A stretch of DNA of 64,000 bases, taken from assembly GCF_005280295.1 (NCBI RefSeq), contig NZ_CP040020.1, positions 2,728,001-2,792,000 of the forward strand, read 5' to 3'. The notes beneath the pieces are model-generated. The model was not told the origin of the DNA. It saw only the letters and a list, made by a program, of their open reading frames with translations, and searched no databases. Shown here in pieces: positions 47,285-57,426 of the stretch. The DNA comes from Brevibacterium sp. CS2 (lineage in GTDB: Bacteria; Actinomycetota; Actinomycetes; Actinomycetales; Brevibacteriaceae). Numbering within the stretch: position 1 is the stretch's first letter; each line of letters starts with the position of its first letter. Position numbers and translations under genes: made by a program.

Positions 47285-49408
47285 TCAGGCGTCGATGCGC
47301 TCGGCGTCGAGCATCGCTGCACCGGACACGATGAATTGCTTGCGCGGTGCGACCTCGGACCCCATGAGGAGTCCGAAGGTGCGCTCAGCGGCCTCGGCGT
47401 CGCCCATGGTCACCCGGCGCAGCGAGCGCATGCCCGGTTCCATCGTCGTCTCCGCGAGCTGGTCGGCATCCATCTCGCCGAGCCCCTTGTAGCGCTGGAT
47501 GGGCTCCTTGTAGGCCTTCTTCGTGCGGTCGAGCCGCTTGAGGAGGGTGTAGAGCTCCGCTTCGGAGTAGGTGTAGACGACCTCGTTGGCCTTGCCGCGG
47601 TGGACGATCTCCACCCGGTGCAGCGGCGGCACCGCCGCGAACACCCGGCCGGCCTCGACGAGCGGACGCATGTACCGGAAGAACAGCGTGAGCAGCAGGG
47701 TGCGGATGTGGGCGCCGTCGACGTCGGCGTCGGTCATGATGATGACCTTGCCGTAGCGTGCGGACTCGAGATCGAAGCTGCGCCCGGCGCCGGCGCCGAT
47801 GACCTGGATCAGCGCGGAGCACTCGGCGTTGGCGAGCATGTCGCCCACCGATGCCTTCTGCACGTTGAGGATCTTGCCGCGGATCGGGAACAGCGCCTGG
47901 TGCTCGGAGTCACGGGCGGCCTTCGCGGTGCCCATCGCGGAATCGCCCTCGACGATGAACAGCTCGGAGCGGTCGAGATCGGTCTTGCGGCAATCGTAGA
48001 GCTTGGCGGGCAGCGACGAGGATTCGAGCGCGGTCTTGCGCCGCTGGTTCTCCTTGTGGGTGCGCGCCGAGATCCGCGACTTCATCTCCGCCACGACCTT
48101 CTCGAGCAGGAGGTTGACCTGCTGCTTCTCCTGCCGCTTCGAGGAGTTCAGCAGCGCACCGAGCTCCTGCTCGACGGTGCGGGCAACGATCTGGCGGACC
48201 GCGGAGGTGCCGAGCACCTCCTTCGTCTGGCCCTCGAACTGCGGTTCGGCGAGTCGCACGGTGACGACGGCGGTGAGGCCGGCGAGCACGTCGTCCTTCT
48301 CGAGCTTGTCCTTGCCGACCTTGAGGCGGCGGGCGTTCTGGTCGACGGACCTGCGCACGGTCTTGAGCAGGGACTGCTCGAAGCCGGTCATGTGCGTGCC
48401 GCCCTTGGGGGTGGCGATGATGTTGACGAAGCTCTTCACCCGGGTGTCGTAGCCCTTGCCCCAGCGCACCGCGATGTCGACGCCGACTTCGCGCGGGACC
48501 GCGGTGGACACCATGTGGCCGTCCTCGTCGAGCACCGGCACCGTCTCGGTGAAGGTGCCGGAGCCGGCCAGCCGCCACACGTCGGTCACGGCATCGTCGT
48601 GGGCGAGGTGCTCGACGAACTCCGAGATCCCGCCGGAGTACCGGAACTCCTCGGTCCGCGAGGTGATGATCTCCCCGGTCTCGTCGCGTTCGACCCCGCG
48701 CTCGTCGTGGATGGTGATGCCGAGGCCGGGCACGAGGAAGGCCGTCTGGCGGGCGCGGTCGACGAGGGTGTCGTAGGTGAAGTGGGCGTCCTTGAGGAAG
48801 ATCTGCGGATCCGACCAGTAGCGGATCCGGGTGCCGGTGACCCCGCGCTTGGCCTTGCCGATGATCTCGAGCTCGGAAGCGGATTCGAAGAGGGTGAAGG
48901 GGTTGTCCGGGGACAGCACGCCGCCGGAGTCGTCGAAGCGGCCGGGGGCACCGCGCTTGAAGGACATCCGGTGGACCTTGGAGCCGCGGGTGACCTCGAC
49001 GTCGAGCCGGGCGGAGAGCGCATTGACGACGGAGGCTCCGACGCCGTGGAGACCGCCGACCGCGGCGTAGGAGCCGCCGCCGAACTTGCCGCCGGCATGG
49101 AGCTTCGTCATCACGACCTCGACGCCGGTGAGACCGGTCTTGGGTTCGATGTCGACGGGGATGCCGCGCCCGGTGTCGGAGACGGTGACGGAGCCGTCGG
49201 CGTGCAGCGTGATCTCGATGTGATCGCCGTGGCCGGCGAGCGCCTCGTCGACGGAGTTGTCGATGATCTCCCACAGGCAGTGCATGAGGCCGCGGGAGTC
49301 GGTGGTGCCGATGTACATGCCCGGCCGCTTGCGGACGGCGTCCAGTCCGGACAGGACGGACAGCTGTCGTGCACCGTAGTCCTCGGTCTTCGCTCCTCTG
49401 GCTGCCAC
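47285..49408 (-). CDS. Type IIA topoisomerase subunit B (ParE/GyrB)
   Basis: A 707-residue ATPase subunit of a type IIA topoisomerase. GHKL motifs: EIIDNSVDEALAGH, DTGRGIPVDIEPKTG and GGLHGVGASVVNAL. The Toprim domain has IVEGDSAMGTAK and MTDADVDGAHIRTLLLT. The size and the location near sigA match the second topoisomerase B subunit of Micrococcales, annotated as topoisomerase IV or a GyrB paralogue. No A subunit is in the window. GTG start with GGAAGGAACC upstream. Confidence 0.9.
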   Translation of the reverse strand: MAARGAKTEDYGARQLSVLSGLDAVRKRPGMYIGTTDSRGLMHCLWEIIDNSVDEALAGHGDHIEITLHADGSVTVSDTGRGIPVDIEPKTGLTGVEVVMTKLHAGGKFGGGSYAAVGGLHGVGASVVNALSARLDVEVTRGSKVHRMSFKRGAPGRFDDSGGVLSPDNPFTLFESASELEIIGKAKRGVTGTRIRYWSDPQIFLKDAHFTYDTLVDRARQTAFLVPGLGITIHDERGVERDETGEIITSRTEEFRYSGGISEFVEHLAHDDAVTDVWRLAGSGTFTETVPVLDEDGHMVSTAVPREVGVDIAVRWGKGYDTRVKSFVNIIATPKGGTHMTGFEQSLLKTVRRSVDQNARRLKVGKDKLEKDDVLAGLTAVVTVRLAEPQFEGQTKEVLGTSAVRQIVARTVEQELGALLNSSKRQEKQQVNLLLEKVVAEMKSRISARTHKENQRRKTALESSSLPAKLYDCRKTDLDRSELFIVEGDSAMGTAKAARDSEHQALFPIRGKILNVQKASVGDMLANAECSALIQVIGAGAGRSFDLESARYGKVIIMTDADVDGAHIRTLLLTLFFRYMRPLVEAGRVFAAVPPLHRVEIVHRGKANEVVYTYSEAELYTLLKRLDRTKKAYKEPIQRYKGLGEMDADQLAETTMEPGMRSLRRVTMGDAEAAERTFGLLMGSEVAPRKQFIVSGAAMLDAERIDA

Positions 49409-49439
49409 GCAGGTTCCTTCCGCTCGATCGACGGCCCCC

Positions 49440-49445
49440 AGTCTA
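49440..49445 (-). promoter_or_regulatory. -10 hexamer of the topoisomerase gene
   Basis: TAGACT within TAGACTGGGG on the minus strand. Unlike hemH and hisD, the GTG lies 31 bases beyond the hexamer and is served by GGAAGGAACC, so this transcript has a short leader. Confidence 0.55.
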
Positions 49446-49561
49446 CGAGTCCGCACCGCCCGCACCCGGTTGCCATGCCGCTGCCCCGGCGACGTTTCGG
49501 GTGCGTGCCGGGTGGGGGCCTCCGGGCGAGGGCGCCCGGATGCCGGGGAGGTGCCGGGTGG

Positions 49562-49567
49562 GATACT
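49562..49567 (+). promoter_or_regulatory. -10 hexamer of the amidase leaderless promoter
   Basis: GATACT is followed by GGGGCAC (seven bases) and the ATG at 49575; no ribosome site is present. Confidence 0.5.
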
Positions 49568-49574
49568 GGGGCAC

Positions 49575-50412
49575 ATGTCACGCAGCCTCTGGATCACCGG
49601 CCTCCTCGCGAGCACGATGCTGCTCGCCGGCTGCTCGGGAGCGGGGCCGGCGGAGAATCCGTCCACCGGCACGGTGGGGAGCCCGGCGGAGGGCACCTCG
49701 GCGGCGGCCACCCCGGTGCCCACCGAGACCCCGACGCCGACCCCCTGTCGAGGAGCCCCTCACCGGGTTCGTCGTCGCCGTCGATCCGGGTCACAACGGC
49801 GGCAACGCCGCGCACCCGGCGGAGGTCACCGCGCCGGTGCCGGACGGGCGCGGCGGCATCAAGGCGTGCAATACGACGGGGACGGCCTCGGCCACCGACT
49901 ATCCCGAGCACGCATTCAACTGGGAGGTGGCCGCAGCGGTGCGCGAGCGCCTCGAGGACCTCGGCGCCGAGGTGGTGCTCTCCCGGGAGGACGACGAGGG
50001 CGTGGGTCCGTGCGTCGACGAGCGCGGGCAGTTCGCCGGGGACGCGGGCGCGGATGTGCTCGTGAGCATCCACGCGAACGGGACCGAGGACACCTCGGCG
50101 GCCGGGTTCCACATGATCGTCGTCGAGGACTCGCCGCACGCGGGCGTCGCCGAGCCCTCCCGCACGCTCGCCGAGGACATGGTCGAGGCCTTCGGCGCGG
50201 CCGACCTCGCCCCCAACCCCGCCTACGGCGACGACGGGATCGTCGCCCGGACGGACATCGCCGGGCTCAACCACGCGAAGGTGCCCGCGGTGCTCGTCGA
50301 GTGCGGGGAGATGCGCAACCCGGACGAGGCGGCGCTCATGGAGAGCGCCGCGGGCCGCGAGCGCTATGCCGCGGCGATCGTCGCCGGGGTGCAGGAGTTC
50401 CTCGAGGACTGA
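49575..50412 (+). pseudogene. Frame-disrupted N-acetylmuramoyl-L-alanine amidase lipoprotein
   Basis: The frame from 49575 encodes a lipoprotein signal (LLASTMLLAGCSGAG) and a Thr/Pro/Ala linker. The amidase_3 domain follows in a frame one base later. Removing one C from the run at 49741-49745 joins TPTPTP to VEEPLTGFVVAVDPGHNGG without loss. The domain is complete: zinc ligands in DPGHNGG, EHAFNWEVA and SIHANG, and the catalytic Glu in VLVECGEMRNPDEA. This enzyme class cleaves the stem peptide from muramic acid during cell separation. An intact catalytic domain argues for a recent event, a slippery tract or a sequencing error. Confidence 0.7.
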
Positions 50413-50428
50413 GCCGGAAGGATGCGTG

Positions 50429-52059
50429 TCAGCTGCGGATCGCGCCGTCGTCGTAGCGGATCTCGCCGCCGACCACCGTCGCGCCGACCTGCACGTCCTT
50501 GAGCTCCTCGGCCGGGACCTGCAGGAGGTCGTCGCTGAGCACGGTGAAGTCCGCGAGCTTGCCGATCGACAGGTCGCCCTTGAGCGTGTCCTCGTGCGAG
50601 GCGTAGGCGGAGTCGACGGTGTAGGCCCGCAGCGCCTGCTCAGCGGTGATCGTCTCCGCCGGACCGAACTCCGCGCCGCCCGCGGTGCGCCGGTTGACGA
50701 AGTCGTGGATGCCGAGGATCGGGCTGCCGTCGACCATCGGGGCGTCGGAGGAGCCGGGGACGCGGATGCCGGCGTCGATGAGGGAGCGGACGCGGTAGCA
50801 CAGCTGGGTGCGCTCGGGGCCGAGGGCACGGGCCATGCCGTCGCCGAGCTCGGTGATGAGCGCGGCTGCGGCACGCCGATGACGCCGAGCCGTGCGGCAC
50901 GGGCGATCTGCTCGTCGGAGGCCACGCCGAAGTGCTCGATCCGGTTGCGCGGGTCGGTCCGCGGGTAGTCCCGCTGGGCGCCCTCGATGATGTCGAGGGC
51001 GTGGTCGACGGCGGCGTCGCCGATCGCGTGGGTGGCGAGCCGGAAACCCAGACGGTAGGCGCCGCGGAGGAGCTCGGTGAGCTCCTCGACGTCCCAGGCC
51101 ATGTAGCCGCTCGACTCCTCGCCGTGGTAGCAGCACGTCATCGCCGCGGAGCGGCCGATGAGAGAGCCGTCGGTGAGCACCTTGACCGGGCCGATCCGCA
51201 GCCATTCGTCGCCCATCCCGGTGCGCAGGCCGAGGTCGAGGCCCTCACCGGAGGCGTCGTCGCGGCCGATGATGTGGTGCAGGGCCGTGAGGTACGGCAT
51301 GACCGTGGCGCGCACGCCGAGTGCTCCGGTCTCCTACGCCGTGAGGTAGGCGTGGAGGTCGACCGGCGAGTTCCCGATGCTCGGCTCGGTGATCGAACCG
51401 ATCCCCTCACGCAGCGCCTGCTCGGAGGCGGTGCGGAGATGGCGGACGATGTCGTCGACCGGCAGGGGCTTGTACACCCCGGTGATGAGGTCCATCGCTC
51501 GCTCCTGGACGAGCCCGGCAGCGGTGCGGCCGTCCTCCGTGCGCGCGACGTGCCCGCCGTCGACGTCGGGGACCTCGGAGAGCTCGGCGAATCCGGCGAC
51601 CTCGAAGGCGCGGGAGTTCGCCACCCCCATGTGCCCGGACACGTGCTCGAGCCACACCGGGTTGTCCGGGGCCCGGCGGTCGAGCTCGGCGGCCAGGGGA
51701 TGCGCGTCGTCGAGCTTGTTCTGGTCGTAGCCGGAGCCGTAGATCCACTCCCCCGGCTGCGCGTCGCGGGCCGCGGCGGCGACCGCGTCGTAGAGATCCT
51801 CCATCGAGGACACCGTGCTCGCCCGCAGGTCGACGCCGTTGAGGCGCTGCCCGCGCATGGAGAGGTGGTGGTGGACGTCATTGAAGGCGGGCACCGCCGG
51901 GGCGCCGCCGAGGTCGTAGGTCCGGTGCGCCGGGAGCCGGGTGACGTCGTCGTCGAGCGCACGGATGCGGCCGTCGATGACGCCGATCGAGTGCGCCTCG
52001 GGGCGTTCGGGGTCCATCGTCCGGAACCGCCCGCCGGTGAATACTGCGTCGAAATGCAT
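50429..52059 (-). pseudogene. Broken YtcJ-like amidohydrolase
   Basis: An amidohydrolase_3 protein of about 540 residues interrupted twice. From the ATG at 52059 it reads normally (AVPAFNDVHHHLSMRG with the HxH metal site) to an in-frame TAG at 51334-51336, probably a former TGG or CGG codon. The same frame then continues (MPYLTALHHI, LATHAIGDAAVDHALDII, NRIEHFGVAS) to a one-base loss near 50861-50866, after which the C-terminal part resumes in another frame (GSSDAPMVDGSPILGIHDF) to 50429. A nonsense plus a frameshift indicate a real pseudogene. It would have hydrolysed an amide or imide of unknown identity. Confidence 0.85.
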
Positions 52060-52157
52060 GATCGTCCCTCTCCGTTCCGTGTGCTCTCCGGGGGCCGACC
52101 GACCTCCTCACTGCGCCGTAGCAAAGGCGGGGATTTGGTGATCACCGGCGGGGCCAG

Positions 52158-52163
52158 AAGACT
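52158..52163 (+). promoter_or_regulatory. -10-like hexamer of the VOC gene
   Basis: AAGACT lies six bases before the ATG at 52170. GGAGG directly between them is too close to serve as a ribosome site, so a leaderless start is more likely. Confidence 0.4.
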
Positions 52164-52169
52164 GGAGGC

Positions 52170-52934
52170 ATGACCGACACCACGATCGCCCCGAATCATC
52201 CCTGCTGGGTCGAGCTCAGCTCCCCCGACGTCGAGAGCGCACGGACCTTCTACGGTTCGCTGTTCGGATGGGAGTTCACCGAGCCGGGTCCGATGGGCTT
52301 CGGGGTCAAGGCGGTCCGCGACGGCCGGGTCGTCGCGGGGATCAGCCCGCAGCCGGCCGAGGCCCCCGCCGGACAGCCGGCGTTCTGGTCGGTGTACTTC
52401 CGGGTGGCCGAGCTCACCGATTTCCTCGCCCGCGTCGACACGGGAGGCGGGCAGGCGATGATGGCGATCCCGGAGTTCGACGGGACCGCCGGCGTCGCTC
52501 TCGTCGCGGACCCCGCGGGTACCGCGTTCGGCGTCCTCGAGTACGAGGACGACCGCGGCCTCACCGGCGTCGACGTCACGGGTGCCGCCTGCTGGTTCGA
52601 GCTCCACACGAAGGATCCCGCGGTGCACGAGTTCTACGGCGCGGTGTTCGACTGGGAGATCAGCCCGGTGAGCGACACCGACGAGTTCCGCTACTCGACG
52701 TTCGCACTGCCCGACACGGGGACCCCGCGCGGCGGGATCCTCGACACCTCGAACGTCGGGATCCCCGCGCACTGGGAGTCCTACATCCAGGTCGAGGACG
52801 CCGATGCGGTGGCCGGCCGGGTGCGTGAGCTCGGCGGTGACTGGCTCGCCGCCCCGCACGATTCCACCCACGGCCGGGTGGGCCGGTTCATCGACTCGCA
52901 GAACGCCGCGTTCACCGTCATCCAGCCGCGCTAG
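52170..52934 (+). CDS. Tandem VOC (glyoxalase-fold) protein
   Basis: A 254-residue protein with two vicinal-oxygen-chelate modules: residues about 8-125 (CWVELSSPDVESARTFYGSLFGWEF) and about 135-254 (CWFELHTKDPAVHEFYGAVFDWEI). Such two-module proteins are common in actinobacteria and bind or modify small molecules, some giving antibiotic tolerance; no substrate can be assigned. It is monocistronic and followed by a strong bidirectional terminator. Confidence 0.85.
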   Translation: MTDTTIAPNHPCWVELSSPDVESARTFYGSLFGWEFTEPGPMGFGVKAVRDGRVVAGISPQPAEAPAGQPAFWSVYFRVAELTDFLARVDTGGGQAMMAIPEFDGTAGVALVADPAGTAFGVLEYEDDRGLTGVDVTGAACWFELHTKDPAVHEFYGAVFDWEISPVSDTDEFRYSTFALPDTGTPRGGILDTSNVGIPAHWESYIQVEDADAVAGRVRELGGDWLAAPHDSTHGRVGRFIDSQNAAFTVIQPR

Positions 52935-53019
52935 TCGCCCCTGTTCGGCCGACGAGCGGAGCCGTGCCGGTGAGATGGCGATGGCAGTGGGATGACAACG
53001 GCTTTGGGGTGACAACGGA

Positions 53020-53069
53020 AACTGCTGCGGCGGCCGGAGAATTCGCAGTCTCCGGCCGCCGCAGCAGTT
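53020..53069. terminator. Bidirectional terminator between the VOC gene and sigA
   Basis: A perfect 21-bp stem (53020-53040 with 53049-53069) and an eight-base loop, ATTCGCAG. The minus-strand transcript ends in a T-rich TTTCCGTTGT, which favours termination of sigA; the convergent VOC gene probably uses it as well. Confidence 0.85.
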
Positions 53070-53132
53070 CGCGTTGCACTTTCGGGGAGCGCGGTCGACG
53101 GGTCGGCTGACCTGCCCGTGCGCCGGCCCGGA

Positions 53133-54920
<1,788 letters not shown>

Positions 54921-55143
54921 GAGTTCACCTTTCGGGGAGTCTGGCGGCGGACCACCGATGCCGTGGAGGCATCAGTAAGACCCATGTCAAGCACGTCGGC
55001 GCAGAACAGGCCCTGCACAGTCGTACGACTGGGTCAACACCCCATTCTCGCACGATATTCCGGCTCGGGCGAATCCTCGCCGGCGGCTCGCCGGGCCGGC
55101 GGACACGCCGATCCCCGGATCCGCTCCGGACCCCCGTGTCCGC

Positions 55144-56292
55144 TCAGCGGCCCGAAGCGGCCATCCAGCGCGGCGGCAGTCCTCGCGTCACCGCGCCGTG
55201 GACGAGCCCGGCGAGCGTATAGTCGGGGTCGAGCGCGAGGGACCGGCAGGCGTAGTGGTCGGCGAAGGAGTTGCGCGCTCGGCCCCATTCCAACCAGGCG
55301 AGCATCGCGAGGACGGCCGGACGGCTCGCCTCGTCCACAGCCGGGACCAGACAGTCGAGGTAGGCGACCGAGTACGCGGTCCGAGCGAAGTCCGGGCGCT
55401 CCGGGGACAGTCCGATCATCGACTCCGCCGCTGCGGCCGAGCGTGCGATCGGCCGCGCCCAGGCCGCGAAGGTGCCCGGCTCCAGCGCCGCGATGCGGGC
55501 GGGTGAGAAATCGGGGTGGTCGAAGCCGAGGATCATCTCGATGCAGTCCCTGCTCCACAGCTCGGCGCACATGAGTTCCATGCCGACGACCCCTCCCGGG
55601 CTCAGCACCCCGGGCACCTGGGCGACCGTCGCACGCGGATCCTCGGCGAGGTCGAGCAGCGCACGGAGGTCCGCGAGCGCAGCGTCGTAGCGGGCGGCCG
55701 CCGATGGGGCGGACGCCCGGATCCGCGCGGCGCCGGTGAGCAGCTCGGGCGGCGGGACCGGGTGGGCGGTCGCCGCGGCGAAGTCCTCGGCATGGCTGCG
55801 CCCGTCGGCGATGAGGCGCACCGCGACCTCGGTGTCGGTGGTCTCCGCCCGGCCGTAGAGCACCTCGGGGTCGTCGAGGCTGCCGCAGAAGCCGCCGCCT
55901 GCCCACAGCGGGTCGGCGACCTCGTACCCGGCCTCGGCGAGCGCGGCGCAGATGAGGAACACGGGGAGTCGGAAATGGTCGACGAGGAGTTCGCTCTCCG
56001 GTTCGCCGAGAAGGCCGAGCGCGGTGGGCACCTCGGTGCTGAACAGGATCGGGAAGACCGCCGCGGCGCCCTCGGCGTGCTCGAGCGTGGAGACGATGGC
56101 GGCGAGGTCCTCGGCGTCGAGGTGCGCGGCCTCGGAGAACCCGAAGTCGAAGCGGACGGTGAGGCCGACCTCGCCGCGGTCGCCGCTGCGGCTGCCGGTG
56201 ACGAGGACGAGGGAGTCCGTGGGCGTGTAGCCCAGGATGTGGGGGACGATGCCGACGAGGTCGGTGGGCCGGGTGACGGTGTATGCACTCAT
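55144..56292 (-). CDS. DUF4192 family protein
   Basis: A 382-residue cytosolic protein of the actinobacterial DUF4192 family. The start is typical: TVTRPTDLVGIVPHILGYTP, followed by DSLVLVTGSRSG. The C-terminal block AMLAWLEWGRARNSFADHYA is also characteristic. No catalytic motif is evident and the role is unknown. The ATG at 56292 removes a long non-conserved in-frame extension. It is divergent from the spermidine-synthase-like gene, with the 23-bp repeat array between them. Confidence 0.85.
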   Translation of the reverse strand: MSAYTVTRPTDLVGIVPHILGYTPTDSLVLVTGSRSGDRGEVGLTVRFDFGFSEAAHLDAEDLAAIVSTLEHAEGAAAVFPILFSTEVPTALGLLGEPESELLVDHFRLPVFLICAALAEAGYEVADPLWAGGGFCGSLDDPEVLYGRAETTDTEVAVRLIADGRSHAEDFAAATAHPVPPPELLTGAARIRASAPSAAARYDAALADLRALLDLAEDPRATVAQVPGVLSPGGVVGMELMCAELWSRDCIEMILGFDHPDFSPARIAALEPGTFAAWARPIARSAAAAESMIGLSPERPDFARTAYSVAYLDCLVPAVDEASRPAVLAMLAWLEWGRARNSFADHYACRSLALDPDYTLAGLVHGAVTRGLPPRWMAASGR

Positions 56293-56372
56293 GGGTGCAG
56301 TCCACTCCGCGCGGGCCGGCGGCACCATGCCGCGTGTCCGCCTGTGGATATCCGCCGCCGTGCCAGGCCGGT

Positions 56373-56464
56373 TGTGACCTGCGGACGCGCGTGTCTGTGA
56401 CCTGCGGACGCGCTCACCTGTGACCTGACGAGGCCCGTCCCTGTGACATCGGGCGACGCGTAGG
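56373..56464. repeat. Four 23-bp phased TGTGAC repeats in a divergent promoter
   Basis: Units start at 56373, 56396, 56419 and 56442, exactly 23 bases apart. The first two read TGTGACCTGCGGACGCG, the third TGTGACCTGACGAG, the fourth TGTGACATCGGGCGACGCG. The spacing places TGTGAC on one helix face about every two turns. The array ends just before the TAGGGT hexamer of the downstream gene and lies about 80 bases before DUF4192. Confidence 0.8.
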
Positions 56465-56466
56465 GT
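56461..56466 (+). promoter_or_regulatory. -10 hexamer next to the 23-bp array
   Basis: TAGGGT fits TANNNT, followed by GGAGGAC and the ATG at 56474. The final TGTGAC unit begins 19 bases upstream of it, near the -35 position. Confidence 0.55.
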
Positions 56467-56473
56467 GGAGGAC

Positions 56474-57283
56474 ATGGGGAGGAAACGCGCCGCACACGCC
56501 GCCGCGGCCCGCGAAGTGCCGATCTCCACCGGGATCGCGCGTCTCGAGCCGGTGCCCGGGGAGCCGGATTCGTGGGTGCTGTTCGTCAACGGGGTCCCGA
56601 GCTCCTCGATCACCGTCGGCGACCCGTTGCGCCTCGATTTCGAATACCTCGACTGGATGTCCCGGGTTGTCGACACCGTCTTCGCACCGAGGACGACGCT
56701 GCGCGCCGTGCACATCGGCGCCGCGGGGTGCGCCCTGCCGCGATGGCTCGATGCCTCCCGGCCCGGCTCGCGCCAGACCGCGATCGACATCGACGCCGAG
56801 CTCGTGCGGCAGGTGCGGGAGTGGTTCGACCTGCCCCGCTCCCCCGCGCTCGCACTGCGGTGCGGCGACGGCGCCGAGGAGATCGCCACCTTCCGCGACT
56901 CCGCGGTGGGCCTCGTCGTGCGCGATGCCTTCGCCGGCGACACCACCCCGGCGGCACTCGCCGCTCCGGAGTTCTTCGCCGAGGTCGCCCGGGTCCTCGG
57001 CCCCGGCGGACTCTACCTCGCCAACATCGCCGACCGGCCCCCGCACGCCGCGCTCCGCGCGGAGCTCGGCGAGATGCGCAGCCATTTCACCCACCTCGCG
57101 CTCGTCGCCGACCCCGGGCAGCTCCGGGGCCGGCGCTACGGCAACGTCGTCGTCGCCGGGACGCAGGAGCCGATCGACGCCGTGGGCCTCGCGAAGGCCA
57201 TGCGCCGCGGCCCCGCCGTGGCGTCCGTGCGCTGCGGGGACGCGCTCGACGCATTCATCGACCATGGATCGCGGGCCGGCTGA
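56474..57283 (+). CDS. Spermidine-synthase-like (class I SAM fold) protein
   Basis: A 269-residue cytosolic protein. HIGAAGCALPRWLDASRPGS with AIDIDAELVRQVREWF matches the nucleotide-binding part of the spermidine synthase family, and VVRDAFAGDTTPAAL is at the position of the polyamine-synthase aspartates. Actinobacteria have many such proteins with no polyamine role shown, so true aminopropyl transfer is doubtful. The ATG at 56474 lies seven bases after TAGGGT; the GTG at 56465 is within the hexamer. A 143-base gap separates it from helD. Confidence 0.8.
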   Translation: MGRKRAAHAAAAREVPISTGIARLEPVPGEPDSWVLFVNGVPSSSITVGDPLRLDFEYLDWMSRVVDTVFAPRTTLRAVHIGAAGCALPRWLDASRPGSRQTAIDIDAELVRQVREWFDLPRSPALALRCGDGAEEIATFRDSAVGLVVRDAFAGDTTPAALAAPEFFAEVARVLGPGGLYLANIADRPPHAALRAELGEMRSHFTHLALVADPGQLRGRRYGNVVVAGTQEPIDAVGLAKAMRRGPAVASVRCGDALDAFIDHGSRAG

Positions 57284-57426
57284 AACCCGCGGGCACCGGC
57301 TCCCACCTGGAACGCGACATGACAACGGGGTGTCCGGGCGAGGAACTCTTCTCACGATGCGAGCGCGTCGACACCGTCGACCCCCGGCGACCCGGCATAA
57401 TTGATTGCCGATTGGAAAGGTGGACG

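Noticed and set aside
56373..56464. The 23-bp units as a CRISPR array
   Set aside because: The units are contiguous with no unique spacers between conserved repeats, and no cas gene is present.
55144..56946. A 600-codon version of the DUF4192 gene
   Set aside because: The extension overlaps the divergent spermidine-synthase-like gene and the repeat array; the family begins at the ATG at 56292.
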